In this document: piece after piece, positions 10,754 to 21,313 of the stretch
Numbering within the stretch: position 1 is the stretch's first letter
How the letters are laid out: every line of letters begins with the position of its first letter
Assembly: GCA_029215795.1 (NCBI GenBank)
Contig: JARDYH010000002.1
Coordinates: 272,250,310-272,314,309 of the forward strand
Length of the DNA stretch: 64,000 nt
DNA from: Anniella stebbinsi
Taxonomy: Eukaryota > Chordata > Lepidosauria > Squamata > Anniellidae
Reading direction: 5' to 3'
Program-made: the position numbers and the translations under genes
The notes under the pieces: generated by a model
The model's input: only the letters and a program-made list of their open reading frames with translations
Told to the model about the DNA's origin: nothing
The model's database searches: none

Positions 10754-11012
10754 ACTCGGACTGGCCCAAGACATTTTGCTGAATGAAGCAGAGCAGCAAA
10801 ATGGTGCCCCACCCAAATACATAATACCCAAAGCCAGACAAGTTATTTTGACACATGAGGCAGAAAGTCCTACAAACACTTCTCCCCATTCCTGGCAGTA
10901 AAAATAAAATACCAAATTAAATAACCAAACATTTGCTGCCCTTTCAGGATATCCCAAATCTGCTGCCTGAGGCAGCCACTTCATTCTACCTAATGGCAGG
11001 ACTGGCTCTGAT
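10754..11012. mobile_element. hAT-like fragment with 'ggcccaag/ggctctg' ends
   Basis: Ends near 'cggactggcccaag' and 'ggcaggactggctctg'. It shares 'gcctgaggcagc' and 'cagcaaaatg' words with 17338-17630 and 26233-26530, which look like copies of the same family. Termini are decayed; no target duplication seen. Confidence 0.4.
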
Positions 11013-11529
11013 AATCAAAAACAAAAGGAGGAGCGCATCCAAACCAGGTCAGAAAAAAGGAGAACCAGGTTCTCAGGATGCAAAATAATTTATTTCCATG
11101 AAGCCTGACATGTTATTTCAGCCTGTATTTCATTCAAAGACCTTCCTCAGGGGGCTTTAACATTAATAATACATTAAATACATTAGGATAACACATAACA
11201 TTAAAATGTGTTTTTGTTATTAGGTTAATTAGGCACATTGCCACAAGGGCCTATGCCCTTTTAAAACTTTTAATATAACACGGTGCCACTAGGGCCTATA
11301 CACATGTAGTATTAATAAAATCATATAAAACTTGTCTCCAACAAAAGTATAATATACAAATCCTTAGTGTCTGCAGAATTTCCTCTAGCAAGATAGTTGC
11401 CTCCTGTGATAATCTATGGCGACTGAAAAGAGTAACATTCAAATCCATCCTTATATTCTTATTCATTTTTTTCGGCTTTGCCAGGTGTTTCCATGTAGTT
11501 GTGATAAATCCAAGGTCTCATAGTAAGGC
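11013..11529. other. Non-coding AT-rich stretch
   Basis: No gene. It holds a repeated phrase 'gccac(a/t)agggcctat' at about 11240 and 11284, a short local duplication. Confidence 0.4.
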
Positions 11530-11910
11530 TGCCTCTACAAGAGGCATTTAAAGCTCTTTCAAGGCGCGTTAAAAAATTTACCTCTACAAGAATGGAGCGC
11601 AAACCGGGTGTAGAGGCGCGTTTTCTCTCTATGTGCATTATTGAATGCGCGTTAAATAGCGAGTTTTATTTTGCTCCGGCCGTTAAAGCGCATTTTGACT
11701 ATGTGAACAAGCGATTCTCCGCATTAACTACTTGTAAAGCGCATTTGAAACAGCTGGTAAGGTCACCTGTTGAGTGCTCAATTACCTCCTGCATACAAGC
11801 ATTTACGATAAAGCGCTTCCGAGAAGATGCGCATAATCGGAGGAACAGGCGTCAAACGGAATCCATCTAGAGGGGGGTCTAAGACACTGCTGCTGTTGTA
11901 GGGGAGTGTA
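11530..11910. other. CpG-dense segment with repeated GCGC/GTTAAA words
   Basis: Unlike its AT-rich surroundings, this segment keeps many CpG. The words 'gcgcgttaaa' (or gcgcgttt) and 'ttaaagcgc' (or taaagcgc) recur in both orientations (11563, 11618, 11649, 11685, 11736, 11810). The edges carry 'ctgcctctacaa' (11530) and 'ttgtaggggagtg' (11896), a weak inverted pair. A 92-residue open frame at 11592-11870 resembles no family I know. Possibly a young DNA transposon fragment; class unknown. Confidence 0.35.
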
Positions 11911-12178
11911 TGCAAATAGTTATTGAGTCACAGGAGTGGTAAAAATTTCAGATCTTTGTTCAGGCCACTCGGATTCAGAGTTTTTAATTTCAGAATTTTA
12001 TTTCCCTTCTCAGTAGCTGTTTGTTATCATGCGTATTATGTCTATCTAGTGCCCAAAATTTTAAATCTGCATAGGAATGCTTTTGTTCTACAAAATGGTT
12101 CCTGAATCAAGATCTGGAATCAGAACAGATTTGGAGGGCTCCGGGTGGCTGTAGAAGGGGAAATCCATTTCACTAGTG

Positions 12179-12313
12179 CAGGGGTGGGCAACTTGTGGGT
12201 CTCCAGATGGTTTGCCTACAGCTCCCATGATCCCTCACCATTGGTTATGCTGGCTAAGGCTGTTGCAAGTTGTAGTCCAAAATGTCTGGAAGTTCACAAG
12301 TTACCCAACCCTG
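12179..12313. mobile_element. hAT-like palindromic MITE, 'ggggtgggcaac' family
   Basis: Left end caggggtgggcaacttg; right end caagttacccaaccctg. The centre has 'ctcccatgatccctcacc' and 'attggttatgctggct', then 'gttgtagtccaaaatgtctg'. The arms are inverted repeats over almost the whole 135 bp. Degenerate relatives occur at 23966-24091, 24975-25075, 44695-44790, 45195-45297 and 10312-10690. The flanks do not match, so any target duplication is lost. Confidence 0.65.
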
Positions 12314-12924
12314 CTTTGAAGGATTTTTGCTTGTAGATGCTTCATAGACTGTACTGAAGGATGAGATAATTTTCCTCTTTAAAAAATATTTTTTCTGTAT
12401 TGCCACATTAGCATGTCTTCAGACATTATCACAGCTTGTTAGCAAAGTTCATAAATTCATTCAGCATTTGAAGTATATATCAAAATGATCAATGCAGTCA
12501 CTTAATTTGTAACTCCTTTCTTTAAAAAACAAAAAACATATGTATCATGTATTTTAGTGTTCATGAAAAGATTTACAGTGCACAAATTGGGCCAGAACTA
12601 CATATAATTCTCCATAGAACATTGCCAATATTACTTTATTTCAGTCTGCACTAGAATTGCTAAAATGCATTCCCCAGAAAAGGGAAGGCAGCTTTGTGAA
12701 ATTGTTTTTTTTAATGGGGAGAAACAATAAAGGTTACTATAAAGCTTATATCATTCTTGATGTGATGGCCTTGCTGAATGCATGCATATTTACAAAATTA
12801 TGTGCTTTTAATTTGATTATGTCCTGTTCTATGCTTTTTAAAAAAGAAATTACAGTGTAAAATAAATTCACATAAATAGCAGGCCAGTCTAGATAAAGCT
12901 AAATGCTTTGATAAAGTAAGGAGC

Positions 12925-12928
<4 letters not shown>
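12314..12928. other. Non-coding AT-rich stretch
   Basis: No gene or named repeat recognised. Confidence 0.4.
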
Positions 12929-12958
<30 letters not shown>

Positions 12959-12972
12959 TATATTTATTTATT
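12929..12972. repeat. (AAT)n / (TTTA)n tail
   Basis: About nine AAT units followed by TTTA units. The second part is the complement of the A-rich tail of the minus-strand L2 copy that follows. Confidence 0.8.
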
Positions 12973-13585
12973 TATTACCCGCCTCTCCCTCCAGATCGAG
13001 GCGGGGAACAACATCATCATAAAACACACAAAACTGATTAAAAATACATAAAACCAGTATATCATTAAAGTACCAATAAATCACCAATAAAACACTTAAA
13101 ATTCATCTGAGTAGGCCTGCCGGAAGAGCTCAGTCTTTATAGATCTTTTAAATTCCTGAAGACTGGTAAGTTCATGGTTCTCTCGCGGCAGGTCATTCCA
13201 TAATCTGGGAGCAGCAGAAGAGAAGGTCCTCTGGGTAACAGTTGTCAGTCTAGTTTTTGTTGACTGTAATAAATTCTTCCCAGAGGACCTAAGCGTGCGG
13301 GACAGATTGTATGGGAGAAGGCGATCCCGCAAGTAACCTGGACCCAAACCATGTAGGGCTTTAAAGGTAATGACCAACACTTTGTACTTCGCCCGGAAAC
13401 TAACTGGCAGCCAGTGGAGAGATTTCAAAACTGGTGTGATATGGTCGCCCCTAGGTGTACCAGTGACCAACCTGGCTGCCATATTTTGAACTAATTGAAG
13501 TTTCCGGACTAGGCACAGAGGTAGCCCTATGTACAGCACATTGCAGAAGTCGAGTCTCGAAGTTACCAGCGCGTGCACTCCACCC
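12957..13585 (-). mobile_element. L2-clade LINE, 3' third
   Basis: The minus strand holds the ORF2 C-terminal region in an open frame of about 160 codons (13096-13580): ALVTSRLDFCNVLYIGLPL, RKLQLVQNMAARLVTG, LKSLHWLPVSFRAKYKVL, APRLWNDLPRE. These are the conserved blocks downstream of the reverse transcriptase in L2-clade elements. The 3' UTR ends 'gcctctccctccagatcgag' on the plus strand next to the (TTTA)n tail, a different 3' end from the large LINE at 51 kb, so this is a different subfamily. A second copy lies at 16072-16765. 5'-truncated at about 13585. Confidence 0.8.
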
Positions 13586-14093
13586 GGACTCAACCAAGCG
13601 CCTCGCATGCCAAAAGGGGGTTAGGAGCTTCAGCGCCTGGAGGGCAGAGCGCAGCAGCGCATCTGCTATCCCCTCGCCCCAAGGACGCCACCGCTTGACT
13701 TCCAACAGCGGCTATGCAAAGAAAAAACGGCCGCTGATGCAGCCAAATCGCGGCTCTGCTGCCGCCCCTCTAATTGCCTCCCCCAGGGGATAGAGGTGAG
13801 TGTGAGGCCACGGATAAGCTGGGGGGGGGGGAACTGGCTGGTCCCATGCCAAACCTGGGGCCTATAGGCCCGAAGACTGCTGCCCTGCTCTTCGTCGCAG
13901 CAGCACCTTGCAGTCAAAAATGGACAAAGAGGGCTCTGGGCAGGAGCGCAGCCCTTAAATAGCTGCGCTCCTCCCTGCCCCCGTGGCGCCAAAAAGAGGT
14001 GGCCAATGGCCTACCTCCACGCCACGCTGTCTCCCCCCCATCCACAATCAGCCTCCCCGCGCCCAGGCATTGCCGGGCGTGGGTCTGAGGCAC
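13586..14093. other. GC-rich block of unknown origin
   Basis: GC-rich and CpG-rich, bounded by an L2 truncation point on the left and a CR1 fragment on the right. It contains a G-run of 10 at 13823-13832, an inverted pair 'gcaggagcgcag' / 'ctgcgctcctccctgc' around 13938-13980, and short open frames in all directions without motifs. It could be the inner part of a GC-rich DNA transposon, like those at 17.9 and 56.3 kb, but no shared sequence or terminus is visible. Confidence 0.35.
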
Positions 14094-14694
14094 ATATGAG
14101 CCAACAGTGTGATGTGGCTGCAAAAAAAGCAAATGCTATTTTGGGCTGCATTAATAGAAGTATAGCTTCCAAATTGCGTGAGGTACTGGTTTCCCTCTGT
14201 TTGGCACTGGTTAGGCCCCATCTTGAGTACTGCATCCAGTTCTGGGCACCACACTTCAAGAAGGATGCAGACAATCTGGAGCATATTCAGAAGAGGGCAA
14301 TAAGGATAATCAGGGGTCTGGAAACAAAGCCCAATGAGGAGAGATTGAAGGAACTGGGCATGTTTAGCCTTGACAAGAGAAGACTGAGGGGAGGCATGAT
14401 AGCACTCTTCAAATACTTGAAAGGTTGTCACACATAAGATGGCCAGGATCTCTTCTCTGTCAATCCAGAGTGCAAGATACTGAATAATGGGCTGAAGTTA
14501 CAGGAGGCCAGATTCCTACTGGACATCAGGGAAAACTTCCTGTCTGTTAGAGCAATACGACAATGGAACCAATTAGCTAGGGAGGTGGTGGGCTCTCCCA
14601 CATTAGAGGCATTCAAGAGGCAGCTGGACAACCATCTGTCAGGGATGCTTTAAGGTAGATTCCTGCATTGAGCAGGGGGTTGGACACTAGCCAT
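14094..14694 (+). mobile_element. CR1 LINE ORF2 3' fragment
   Basis: The plus strand translates to a CR1-type ORF2 C-terminus in one frame up to 14437: [75 protein letters not shown]. These are hallmark CR1 blocks. After a frame break the DNA continues with typical CR1 sequence to 'gcattgagcagggggttgg' (14676-14694). The terminal (ATTCTATGA)n of CR1 is missing, so the last bases were lost. 5'-truncated. Confidence 0.85.
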
Positions 14695-15280
14695 CCAATC
14701 TACAAAGACTAGTGTTTCTTTTAACTCCTGACTTGTTGCGCCGCATAGCGTACGTCATGTCTAATTCCAATTTGAAGCTATATAGGGGTTTTGTTCCTGC
14801 TCGCTGCTTTCTTGTACTTGCTCTTCTTTTTGACTTTCATATTATTCTATTTTATGGACAATGGGAGGAAAAAATGAGATCTTGTTATGCTAATTGTTGG
14901 CTTGTTGGCTTATTCATGCATTTATTTGTAGTGTATTTGCTTTGTGATATGGTGAATGAAAAGTTCATTGTAAAACTGATTTATCTCTGGCAGTTGATTA
15001 CTCTGCTCATCTATCCCACTTGGCAGCTGAGGAGATGATGGAAAAGGAGATGGGAAGCTAAAATGGATGCCACAAAATACGAGAACAAAAGTGCTATAAA
15101 ATGAAGGAAAGGAGATGTTTTAAAGTGACATGTCTACTGTGCCATAAGCTTATAGCATGAGAGTGGAGGCAAAGGTTTATAGCGGGAATGACTCCTGAAT
15201 CAGTGGTCCCTGAAGCATTGATCATATCAAAACTGTAAGCTTTAAGAAATAGAGATTCCACAGTCTAATGCTAAATCTAT
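14695..15280. other. Non-coding AT-rich stretch
   Basis: No gene. The frame at 14712-15038 gives a hydrophobic 108-residue product, but composition alone explains that. Confidence 0.4.
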
Positions 15281-15350
15281 GAAAGAACATAGCAAGCGGC
15301 CTTAAACTGAGTCAAACCATTGATCCATCGAGTTCAGTATTATCCACTTC
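15281..15350 (-). mobile_element. tRNA-derived SINE, 3' part
   Basis: Complement of the 3' part of the SINE at 26872-27054: 'agaacatagcaagcggcctt' and 'actgagtcaaaccattgatcc' match the '..gatggaccaatggtctgcctcag..' and '..ataagacagcttc..' segments there. The tRNA-like head is absent. Confidence 0.6.
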
Positions 15351-15357
15351 CAGTACG

Positions 15358-15800
15358 GAATTTTGTTTCAGTTCTTTTTTTTATAAGGAATTGACCAAAA
15401 CTCATGAATTTCTTCATATTTGGGATGGAGAGAATTTGAGATTAAAAGCTTTCAAATGTGGGAAAAACTGAAACTGACAGATTCATTCAACCAAGCCTGG
15501 AGCTTTGACTACTTTGTTCTTCAAAGTCTAGGTTTAAATTACAATGCATTCAACCATGTTTGTGGTACTGAATTAGGGTTCCCACCTCTTTTTTCTTCTG
15601 ACAGGTTCCTCAGTGTTAACAGCTACACAGCAGGCAGGTACAACACGTACCTCATTGGGTTTGGCCGGTGCAGATGAGGATGAGAATTTTGCTTTTTGTG
15701 AGGGTTTACCACAATTCACAAATTTCTTCATATTCGAGATGAAGATTTTAAAAAATCTGAATGCAGGACAAAGTGAAACTGATAGGTTGTCTGTCCCCAA
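15358..15800. repeat. Two direct copies of an ~80-bp segment
   Basis: The block at about 15403-15483 ('atttcttcatatttgggatg ... gaaactgacag') recurs at about 15720-15790 ('atttcttcatattcgagatg ... gaaactgatag'), about 310 bp apart in the same orientation. Possibly two sub-terminal regions of a decayed DNA transposon. No gene. Confidence 0.45.
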
Positions 15801-16071
15801 CATCTGTCATTGCCAACGCAGCACCTGCATACAATGCTATACCTGTGAGGCCATGGGGAGGGGCCTGCTGAGCTGTTGCTGCTTCCTGCTAGTCTCCCCT
15901 CACCCCACTGAAGTGAATAGAGTGTGTCTCCACTGCTCAAAAATGGCTGGTGTGAGAATAAAGCCCTATTCCCACCATGGCCCCTTGGGGCAAATGGTCT
16001 ATTGGCCTTGAATGGGATGCCCACCAGCTTTTGGCAGTGGAGCCTTTTCCTCCTATGTTAGTGAATGAAGA

Positions 16072-16765
16072 AATAATAATAATGATAATATATTTATTTC
16101 TTACCCACCTCTCCCTCTGGATCAAGGCGGGGAACAACATCAAATATAAAATACATAAAACTGATTAAAAGCACATAATACTAATACATTATTAAAATAC
16201 CAGTAAAATACCAATAAAACTCTTAACATTCAACTGGGTAGGCCTGCCAGAAGAGATTGGTTTTTATGGCTTTCTTAAAGTCAAAGAGACTATTAAGTTG
16301 ATGAATCTCCTCCAGCAGGCCAGTCCACAGTCTGGGAGCGGCAGAAGGTCCTCTGGGAAACAGTTGTCAGCCTGAATTTGGCTGACTGTAACAAATTCTG
16401 TCCAGAGGACCTGAGTGTGCGGGCAGATTGTATGGGAGAAGGCAATCCTGCAGGAAACCTGGACCCAAACCATATAGGGCTTTAAAGGTGATGACTAACA
16501 TTTTGTACTTCACCCGGAAAGTAATTGTCAGCCAGTGAAGTGATTTTAAAGCCGGTGTGATATGGTCACACCTAGATGTACTGGTGACCAACCTGGCTGC
16601 TATATGTTGAACTAGTTGAAGTTTCCGGATTAGGCACAGAGGTAGCCCTATGTACAGCGCATTGCAGAAGTTGAGCCTCGAAGTTACCAGTGCGTGCACT
16701 ACCGTCTTTAGGTCTGCCAACTCTAGGAAGGGATGCAGCTGGTTTATCAACCAAAGCTCATAGTA
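16072..16765 (-). mobile_element. L2-clade LINE, 3' third, second copy
   Basis: Same subfamily as 12957-13585: plus strand 'acctctccctctggatcaag' next to the A-rich tail complement, then on the minus strand ORF2 blocks LKTVVHALVTSRLNFCNALY, GLPLCLIRKLQLVQHIAARL, SLHWLTITFRVKYKMLVI, FKALYGLGPGFLQDCLLPYN. Here the frame extends further upstream (ELWLINQLHPFLELADL). Truncated at the 5' side and carrying small indels. Confidence 0.8.
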
Positions 16766-17054
16766 GGCACTGTTCATTCACTTGCACAGTTCCATTCACT
16801 TGCATAGTGAGAAAAAGCTCCAGTGCTGGAATAAATTGGCTGTTGTGTGTGTGTGTCGGGGAGGAGCACTCCCCTCCAAAGGCCTTGGACCAATAGGATC
16901 CTTGATTGGGGTGGAAAGGTTTCACCCCTCCACTGTAGTGGTGCAGCTGCCCTGCCACCTGCTCAGCATGCAAATGAATGGAGAAATCTGTCCATAGGGA
17001 GAGGCAGGAAATGCTCTCTCTGCGTTTTTTCATTCTATCCTTCTTTCTCTCTCC

Positions 17055-17225
17055 GGCCATTTCTGCATCAGGCTGTTTGCCTGGGATGGCCCCTGGCTGG
17101 TCCCTGTGCACTGATAGTGTGTATTAGGTTCTTCCGGGATCACCCTCCCTCCCTCCCTCCCTCCCTCCCTCCCTCCCTCCCTCCCTCCCTCCTTCCCTCC
17201 TTCCCTCCCTCCCTCTACACCCCTA
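17055..17225. repeat. Unclassified 'ggccatttctgcatc' repeat, copy 2, with (CCCT)n
   Basis: Repeats the order seen at 7455-7571: 'ggccatttctgcatc', 'tgtttgcctgggatggccc', 'gtgtattaggttcttccgg', then about 75 bp of (CCCT)n, then 'ctacacccctat'. The tetranucleotide is much longer here. Confidence 0.6.
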
Positions 17226-17266
17226 TTTTCTCTCTCTTCTTCCCTTCTGCATGTTTTATCTGACAC

Positions 17267-17291
17267 CTCTCTCTCTCTCTCTCTCTCTCTC
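17267..17291. repeat. (CT)n microsatellite
   Basis: Twelve CT units. Confidence 0.9.
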
Positions 17292-17337
17292 ATTGTGGGT
17301 GGGTGGGTATGGGTATGTTTCCTGTCTGTGGGAGTGT

Positions 17338-17630
17338 CAGGGCCAGCTCTACCTTGAGGCAGAGTGAGGCTGGAGCCTTTGGGGCAGAGGGAAAGCCCCC
17401 AGCAGTTTTCCTCTGTTGGCAAACAGAGCTGGGTACGCCACCCAGAGAGGGCTGTGTGCACCCCCTAAACTAGCCTGCTGCCCTCAGGCATGGTAGATGA
17501 TACTGTCCTGTCATCAGTGCTGAAATGAGCTCACTTGGCTGTCCATTCAGCTCTTGTATGCAGAATGGTTGTGTGTCCGTGCATGTGTGAGATCTTGTTC
17601 TTTGCCTCAGGCAGCAAAATGTCCCTGGCC
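17338..17630. mobile_element. hAT-like element, 'cagggccagc' end
   Basis: Starts cagggccagctctacc and ends near 'gcctcaggcagcaaaatgtc'. The matching copy at 26233-26530 has 'gggccagccctacc' and 'cctcagacagcaaaatgcc', with a similar middle ('cccttgg/ccctcagg'). Non-coding; target duplication not evident. Confidence 0.5.
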
Positions 17631-17667
17631 TCACTCTCCTGCTCTATAGTTTCTCTTTTCTTTCTGT

Positions 17668-17750
17668 GGCCGTTTCTACACCCTCCCTCCCTCCCTGTGA
17701 GCCGATGGATCACCCTCCCTTTGTCTACACACCTATGGTGTAGAAAGGGC
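17668..17750. repeat. Fragment of the 'ggccgtttctacacc' repeat
   Basis: Has 'ggccgtttctacaccctcc', 'tggatcaccctcc' and 'cctatggtgtagaaagggcc'; the two ends are inverted relatives ('tttctacacc' / 'ggtgtagaaa'). Confidence 0.45.
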
Positions 17751-17952
17751 CTTTGTGTGTTTCTCTCTTTGTGTTTCTGTTTTCTGTCTTCCCATGTTTT
17801 CTCTCCCTCTTTGAGAGAGAAAATACATGTGCATGCATGCACATATGCACACACACAGGGTGTATGTGTGCTCTAAAATGTTTGGTGGCCACTCCCTGGC
17901 TGCTTTTGGGAGACTACTTCCATAACAGCTCTTTTGTGGGCAACCTTACAAC

Positions 17953-19035
17953 TAGGGATGTGCACTGGATCGGACCCGATCCACGATCCGAGTCCGGTCC
18001 AGTGGGAAATCGGATAAATTATCCGATTTCCGATCCCGCAGCTGGATCGGCCGATCCAATCCGAACCGGTCCGAAAAGGCTCCGAACCGGTTCGGAGGAT
18101 CGGCGGATCGGCGGGCGCCCACTGGCGCCCACCGCCGCTTCCATTGGCGGGCGCCAGCGGGCACCTGCCGATGAAAGTGGACAGCGGGGGGGAGGGAGGA
18201 GGGGGGCGCTTACCTTCTCGGCCCGTCCGCTCCCGTCCGGCACTAGCAGCTACTCCCAGCGGGCTCCGCGGCCTGCTCTAGGGTGGCGCGCCGGGTGATG
18301 TCATCACCCGGCGCGCTACTCTAGAGCAGGCCGCGGAGCCTGCTGGTGGTAGCCGCCGGCCCCGGACGGGAGCGGACGGGCCGAGAAGGTAAGGAGGGGG
18401 TGCGTGGAGGGGAGGAGGGGGCGCGCGGAGGGGGGAGGGGGGCCCTTACCTTCCCGGCCCGGCGGCTCCCGTCCGGCGCCGGCGCCTACTACTCCCAGCA
18501 GGCTCCGCGGCCTGCTCTAGGGTGGCGCGCCGGGTGATGTCATCACCCGGCGCGCTACTTGAGAGCAGGCCGCGGAGCCTGCTGGAAGTAGTAGGCGCCG
18601 GCGCCGGACGGGAGCGGACGGGCCGAGAAGGTAAGCAGTGGCGGGGAAGGGGGCTTACCCCCCCCGGAGCCGTCCGCTTCTATCCGCTGGCGCCCGCGGG
18701 CGCCAGCGGATGGAAGCGGGCGGCCCCAGGGGGGGTAGGGAGCGCGGGGGAGGGGGCTTACCTGCCGGGGCCGTCCACAGCGGACGGCCCCGGGGGGGGA
18801 GGGAGTTAGGCCCCCCCTCACCCACCCGCCGCCATTTTTTTCTCATAGACTTGCATTGCAATGCAAGTCTATGGGGAAAAAAATGGCGGCCGATCCAAAA
18901 ATTAACGATTTTTGGGTCGGGATCGGACTCGATCCGGTCCGGGGGGCCTCCGATTTTGTCCGAACCGGTCCGGGACAAAATTGGAGGTCCCGATCCGGGT
19001 CCCGATCCGATCCGGGGGGTCCGTGCACACCCCTA
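17953..19035. mobile_element. GC-rich hAT-like element A, perfect 8-bp TSD
   Basis: Ends tagggatgtgcac and gtgcacaccccta; TSD cttacaac at 17945-17952 and 19036-19043, perfect. Length 1083 bp, no transposase. The sub-termini are runs of 'gatccg/cggatc' words. The inside is strongly GC- and CpG-rich and carries two symmetric modules with TGATGTCATCA cores at 18296-18306 and 18535-18545, each flanked by outward 5' splice-donor-like motifs: plus-strand AAG/GTAAG at 18389 and 18631, minus-strand at 18212 and 18448. A perfect 30-bp palindrome lies at 18844-18873. It shares almost all of this with element B. Confidence 0.85.
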
Positions 19036-19655
19036 CTTACAACACTGTTTAAATGACAAATGCATCCATAACCCCCCAAATTTGGGAACCCCTGCCTGGT
19101 CTACCATGATTGGCAATGGCTCTGTAGGGTTTGGGACAAGGGTCTTTGCCAGGCATACCTGAAGAAGCAGGAAATTGAATGAAGGGACCAAACCATCTAT
19201 TCTACCCCTGGCCTCTCTGCAAAATCTGTCTTGGGCCACTTATTCATTGCATTGGTGCAGGTACTGAACTTTGCCCAAAGACCAGCTCTTGATATGCAAC
19301 TCATCAGCATTGACAGCATGACTGTCAGAAGTTGTCAGGAGTAAAAGTAGGAACCCACAGATCTCGGTGCTGTTGTCCCTAGCCACTTAAGCATTCCTAG
19401 GCTCCAGGATGACTGAGACTGCCCATTGTGTCTCTCTAACCTGGAAGGACTAGGTCAGGCTGGGATTTTGCCCGAGCAACAAACCATATCCACTGAGTAT
19501 GGCTTCTTAGTTTGTAATTGCCTCTGAATCCTAGTTTGTATTTGCTAGCTCAAGGATGGCCAAGTTTTTCAGAGTTTGAGTGCTCACCCTGGGCTAGTTA
19601 GGTTGTCTGAATGGACTTGGGTGAGGGTTGAGAACATCATGCATAATCCCTGTTG

Positions 19656-19905
19656 TGAAAAGTCTTGTGGCACCTTAAAAACAAACAGATTTGTTACTAG
19701 CGTAAGCATTTATGGACTAGAGCCTACCACATCAAAATACATGAAGTGAAATCCTCAGTTGGCAGGTAAACACACACAGTACGGTCCGTTACAATTTGCT
19801 AGAAAGCAGAGTGTGATTCACAATAGAAGTAGCAAGAGCTCGCAAGAGCCAATGGTACAGTTTGGAGGGTTCCCAAAAAGGATGTGCTTATCCCCCTATG
19901 AATTG

Positions 19906-19952
<47 letters not shown>

Positions 19953-20182
19953 TGTGGGCAATGATTATAAAAACAAGATACAATATAGAGGTGGCCCAAA
20001 TTAAGAATCCTGACCAAGAGGGGGGGGGAAATTATAGCCATTACGTACATGGTTATACATTACACACACACCTGCACAACTGCCAAAGTAGGACAACATG
20101 TCACACATCTGAGGGACTAGACTCTTGTCCACAAAAGCTTATGCCATAATAAACCTGTTCATCTTTAAGATGTCACAAAATT
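19656..20182. mobile_element. DNA transposon with 'gtcttgtggcacctta' termini
   Basis: The left end has 'gtcttgtggcaccttaaaaa' and then 'taagcatttatggactagag'; the right end has 'ccacaaaagcttatgccata' and 'ctttaagatgtcacaaaa'. The two ends are inverted repeats of each other. A split copy of the same family lies at 42983-43540. No transposase. The middle carries a (TTA)n microsatellite. This terminus is familiar from reptile MITEs, but I cannot name the superfamily from this copy. Confidence 0.6.
19904..19951. repeat. (TTA)n microsatellite
   Basis: About 15 TTA units. Confidence 0.95.
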
Positions 20183-21313
20183 CTCAGCATGATGGTACAA
20201 AAAGAACTATTCAGCTACCCCACTGGCAGTCGCTTGGTTATTTGGTTTGTTGCAAAAGCACATCTCTCCATTCTGGCTTTCTGTATTTAACTTAGATAAT
20301 TAACCTGGTTTTATTAGTTTTATAAGGTGAGATGTGTTTGCACGGCAGGCCAGGCAGTAAGACATGCTGAGCAAGCAGCCTCACAGGGAAAGCCTAACCA
20401 CTGGCAGCCACCTTGTCAGTCAGAGGAAATGCTGAATAAGTAAACTTGATCTCTTTGTCCCTTGAAATTAGAGCAGCAAGGCAAAAGTGCTCAGCTAGTG
20501 ACCTTGTGGTGACCTTTCATCATTTGCTTTCACAATGAAGAACCTGACATTTTGAGATGTTGAGTGTGGGTGGCCTTGGCCTTGAAGTCCACCTAAAGCA
20601 AGAAAGACAAAAGTATATTTCATTGTAAAACGTGACCCTCATACAATTGATTAGTCAACAAAGGTCTTTATATTTTAGACTGAGTTTAGGGTTTTAAAAA
20701 TTGACTGTTTAAGTTTTGATTCATTTACCAATTTATAATTTCTTCATAAATTTGCTTATGAATAATGCAATAGCATTGAAGGGAGCAAACAGTATATTTT
20801 TGTTGTTTTTAGAGATCCAAGTGTGTGTGGGCTGCTGAATGGTTTAAGAAGAGGCATTCTCTCCTGTGTGTGAGAGAAGGGGGATGCCTCTTTTCAGAAT
20901 GTTCCTCAGTTATCCACAGTTTTAAAGGAGTATTTATATCACAAATGATTAAAAGGGGTTGGATCTAGGGCAGGATCTCTAACCGTTTTCAAAGTGTCAT
21001 ATCCTTCTTGGTGTAGATCTTACCTAAGCTAGTCATACTTTAGTCCAATTGAAAACAATGGAACTTCAATCATTTAAATTGTGAACATCATTTTAATCTA
21101 TCAATACCTTTTAATTGATTAATCTAACTGATTAATTGACTAAACATTTCAGTCTTAAATTATTGAATGTCAAGAGAACATTCTACTGTATACAATAAAC
21201 ATTTGGATTTTTTCCTCTCGTTTATGCTCACAGCAAGGCTTTGTGGGTGGCGTGGGGCAGCAGAGTTCATTCTGAGTAGGTGTGGTTTTAGTGTTGGTAA
21301 GGTGTGTATGCAT
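20183..21313. other. Non-coding AT-rich stretch
   Basis: No gene. A small imperfect hairpin at about 20846-20892 pairs 'aagaggcatt' with 'gatgcctctt'. Confidence 0.4.

Noticed and set aside
14712..15038. Hydrophobic 108-residue frame as a membrane protein
   Set aside because: T-rich DNA gives hydrophobic residues by chance; no start context, exon structure or homology recognised.
17753..18298. 181-residue open frame on the plus strand
   Set aside because: Its second half is the GC-rich end of transposable element A, and similar frames appear in B on both strands. Composition effect, no motif.
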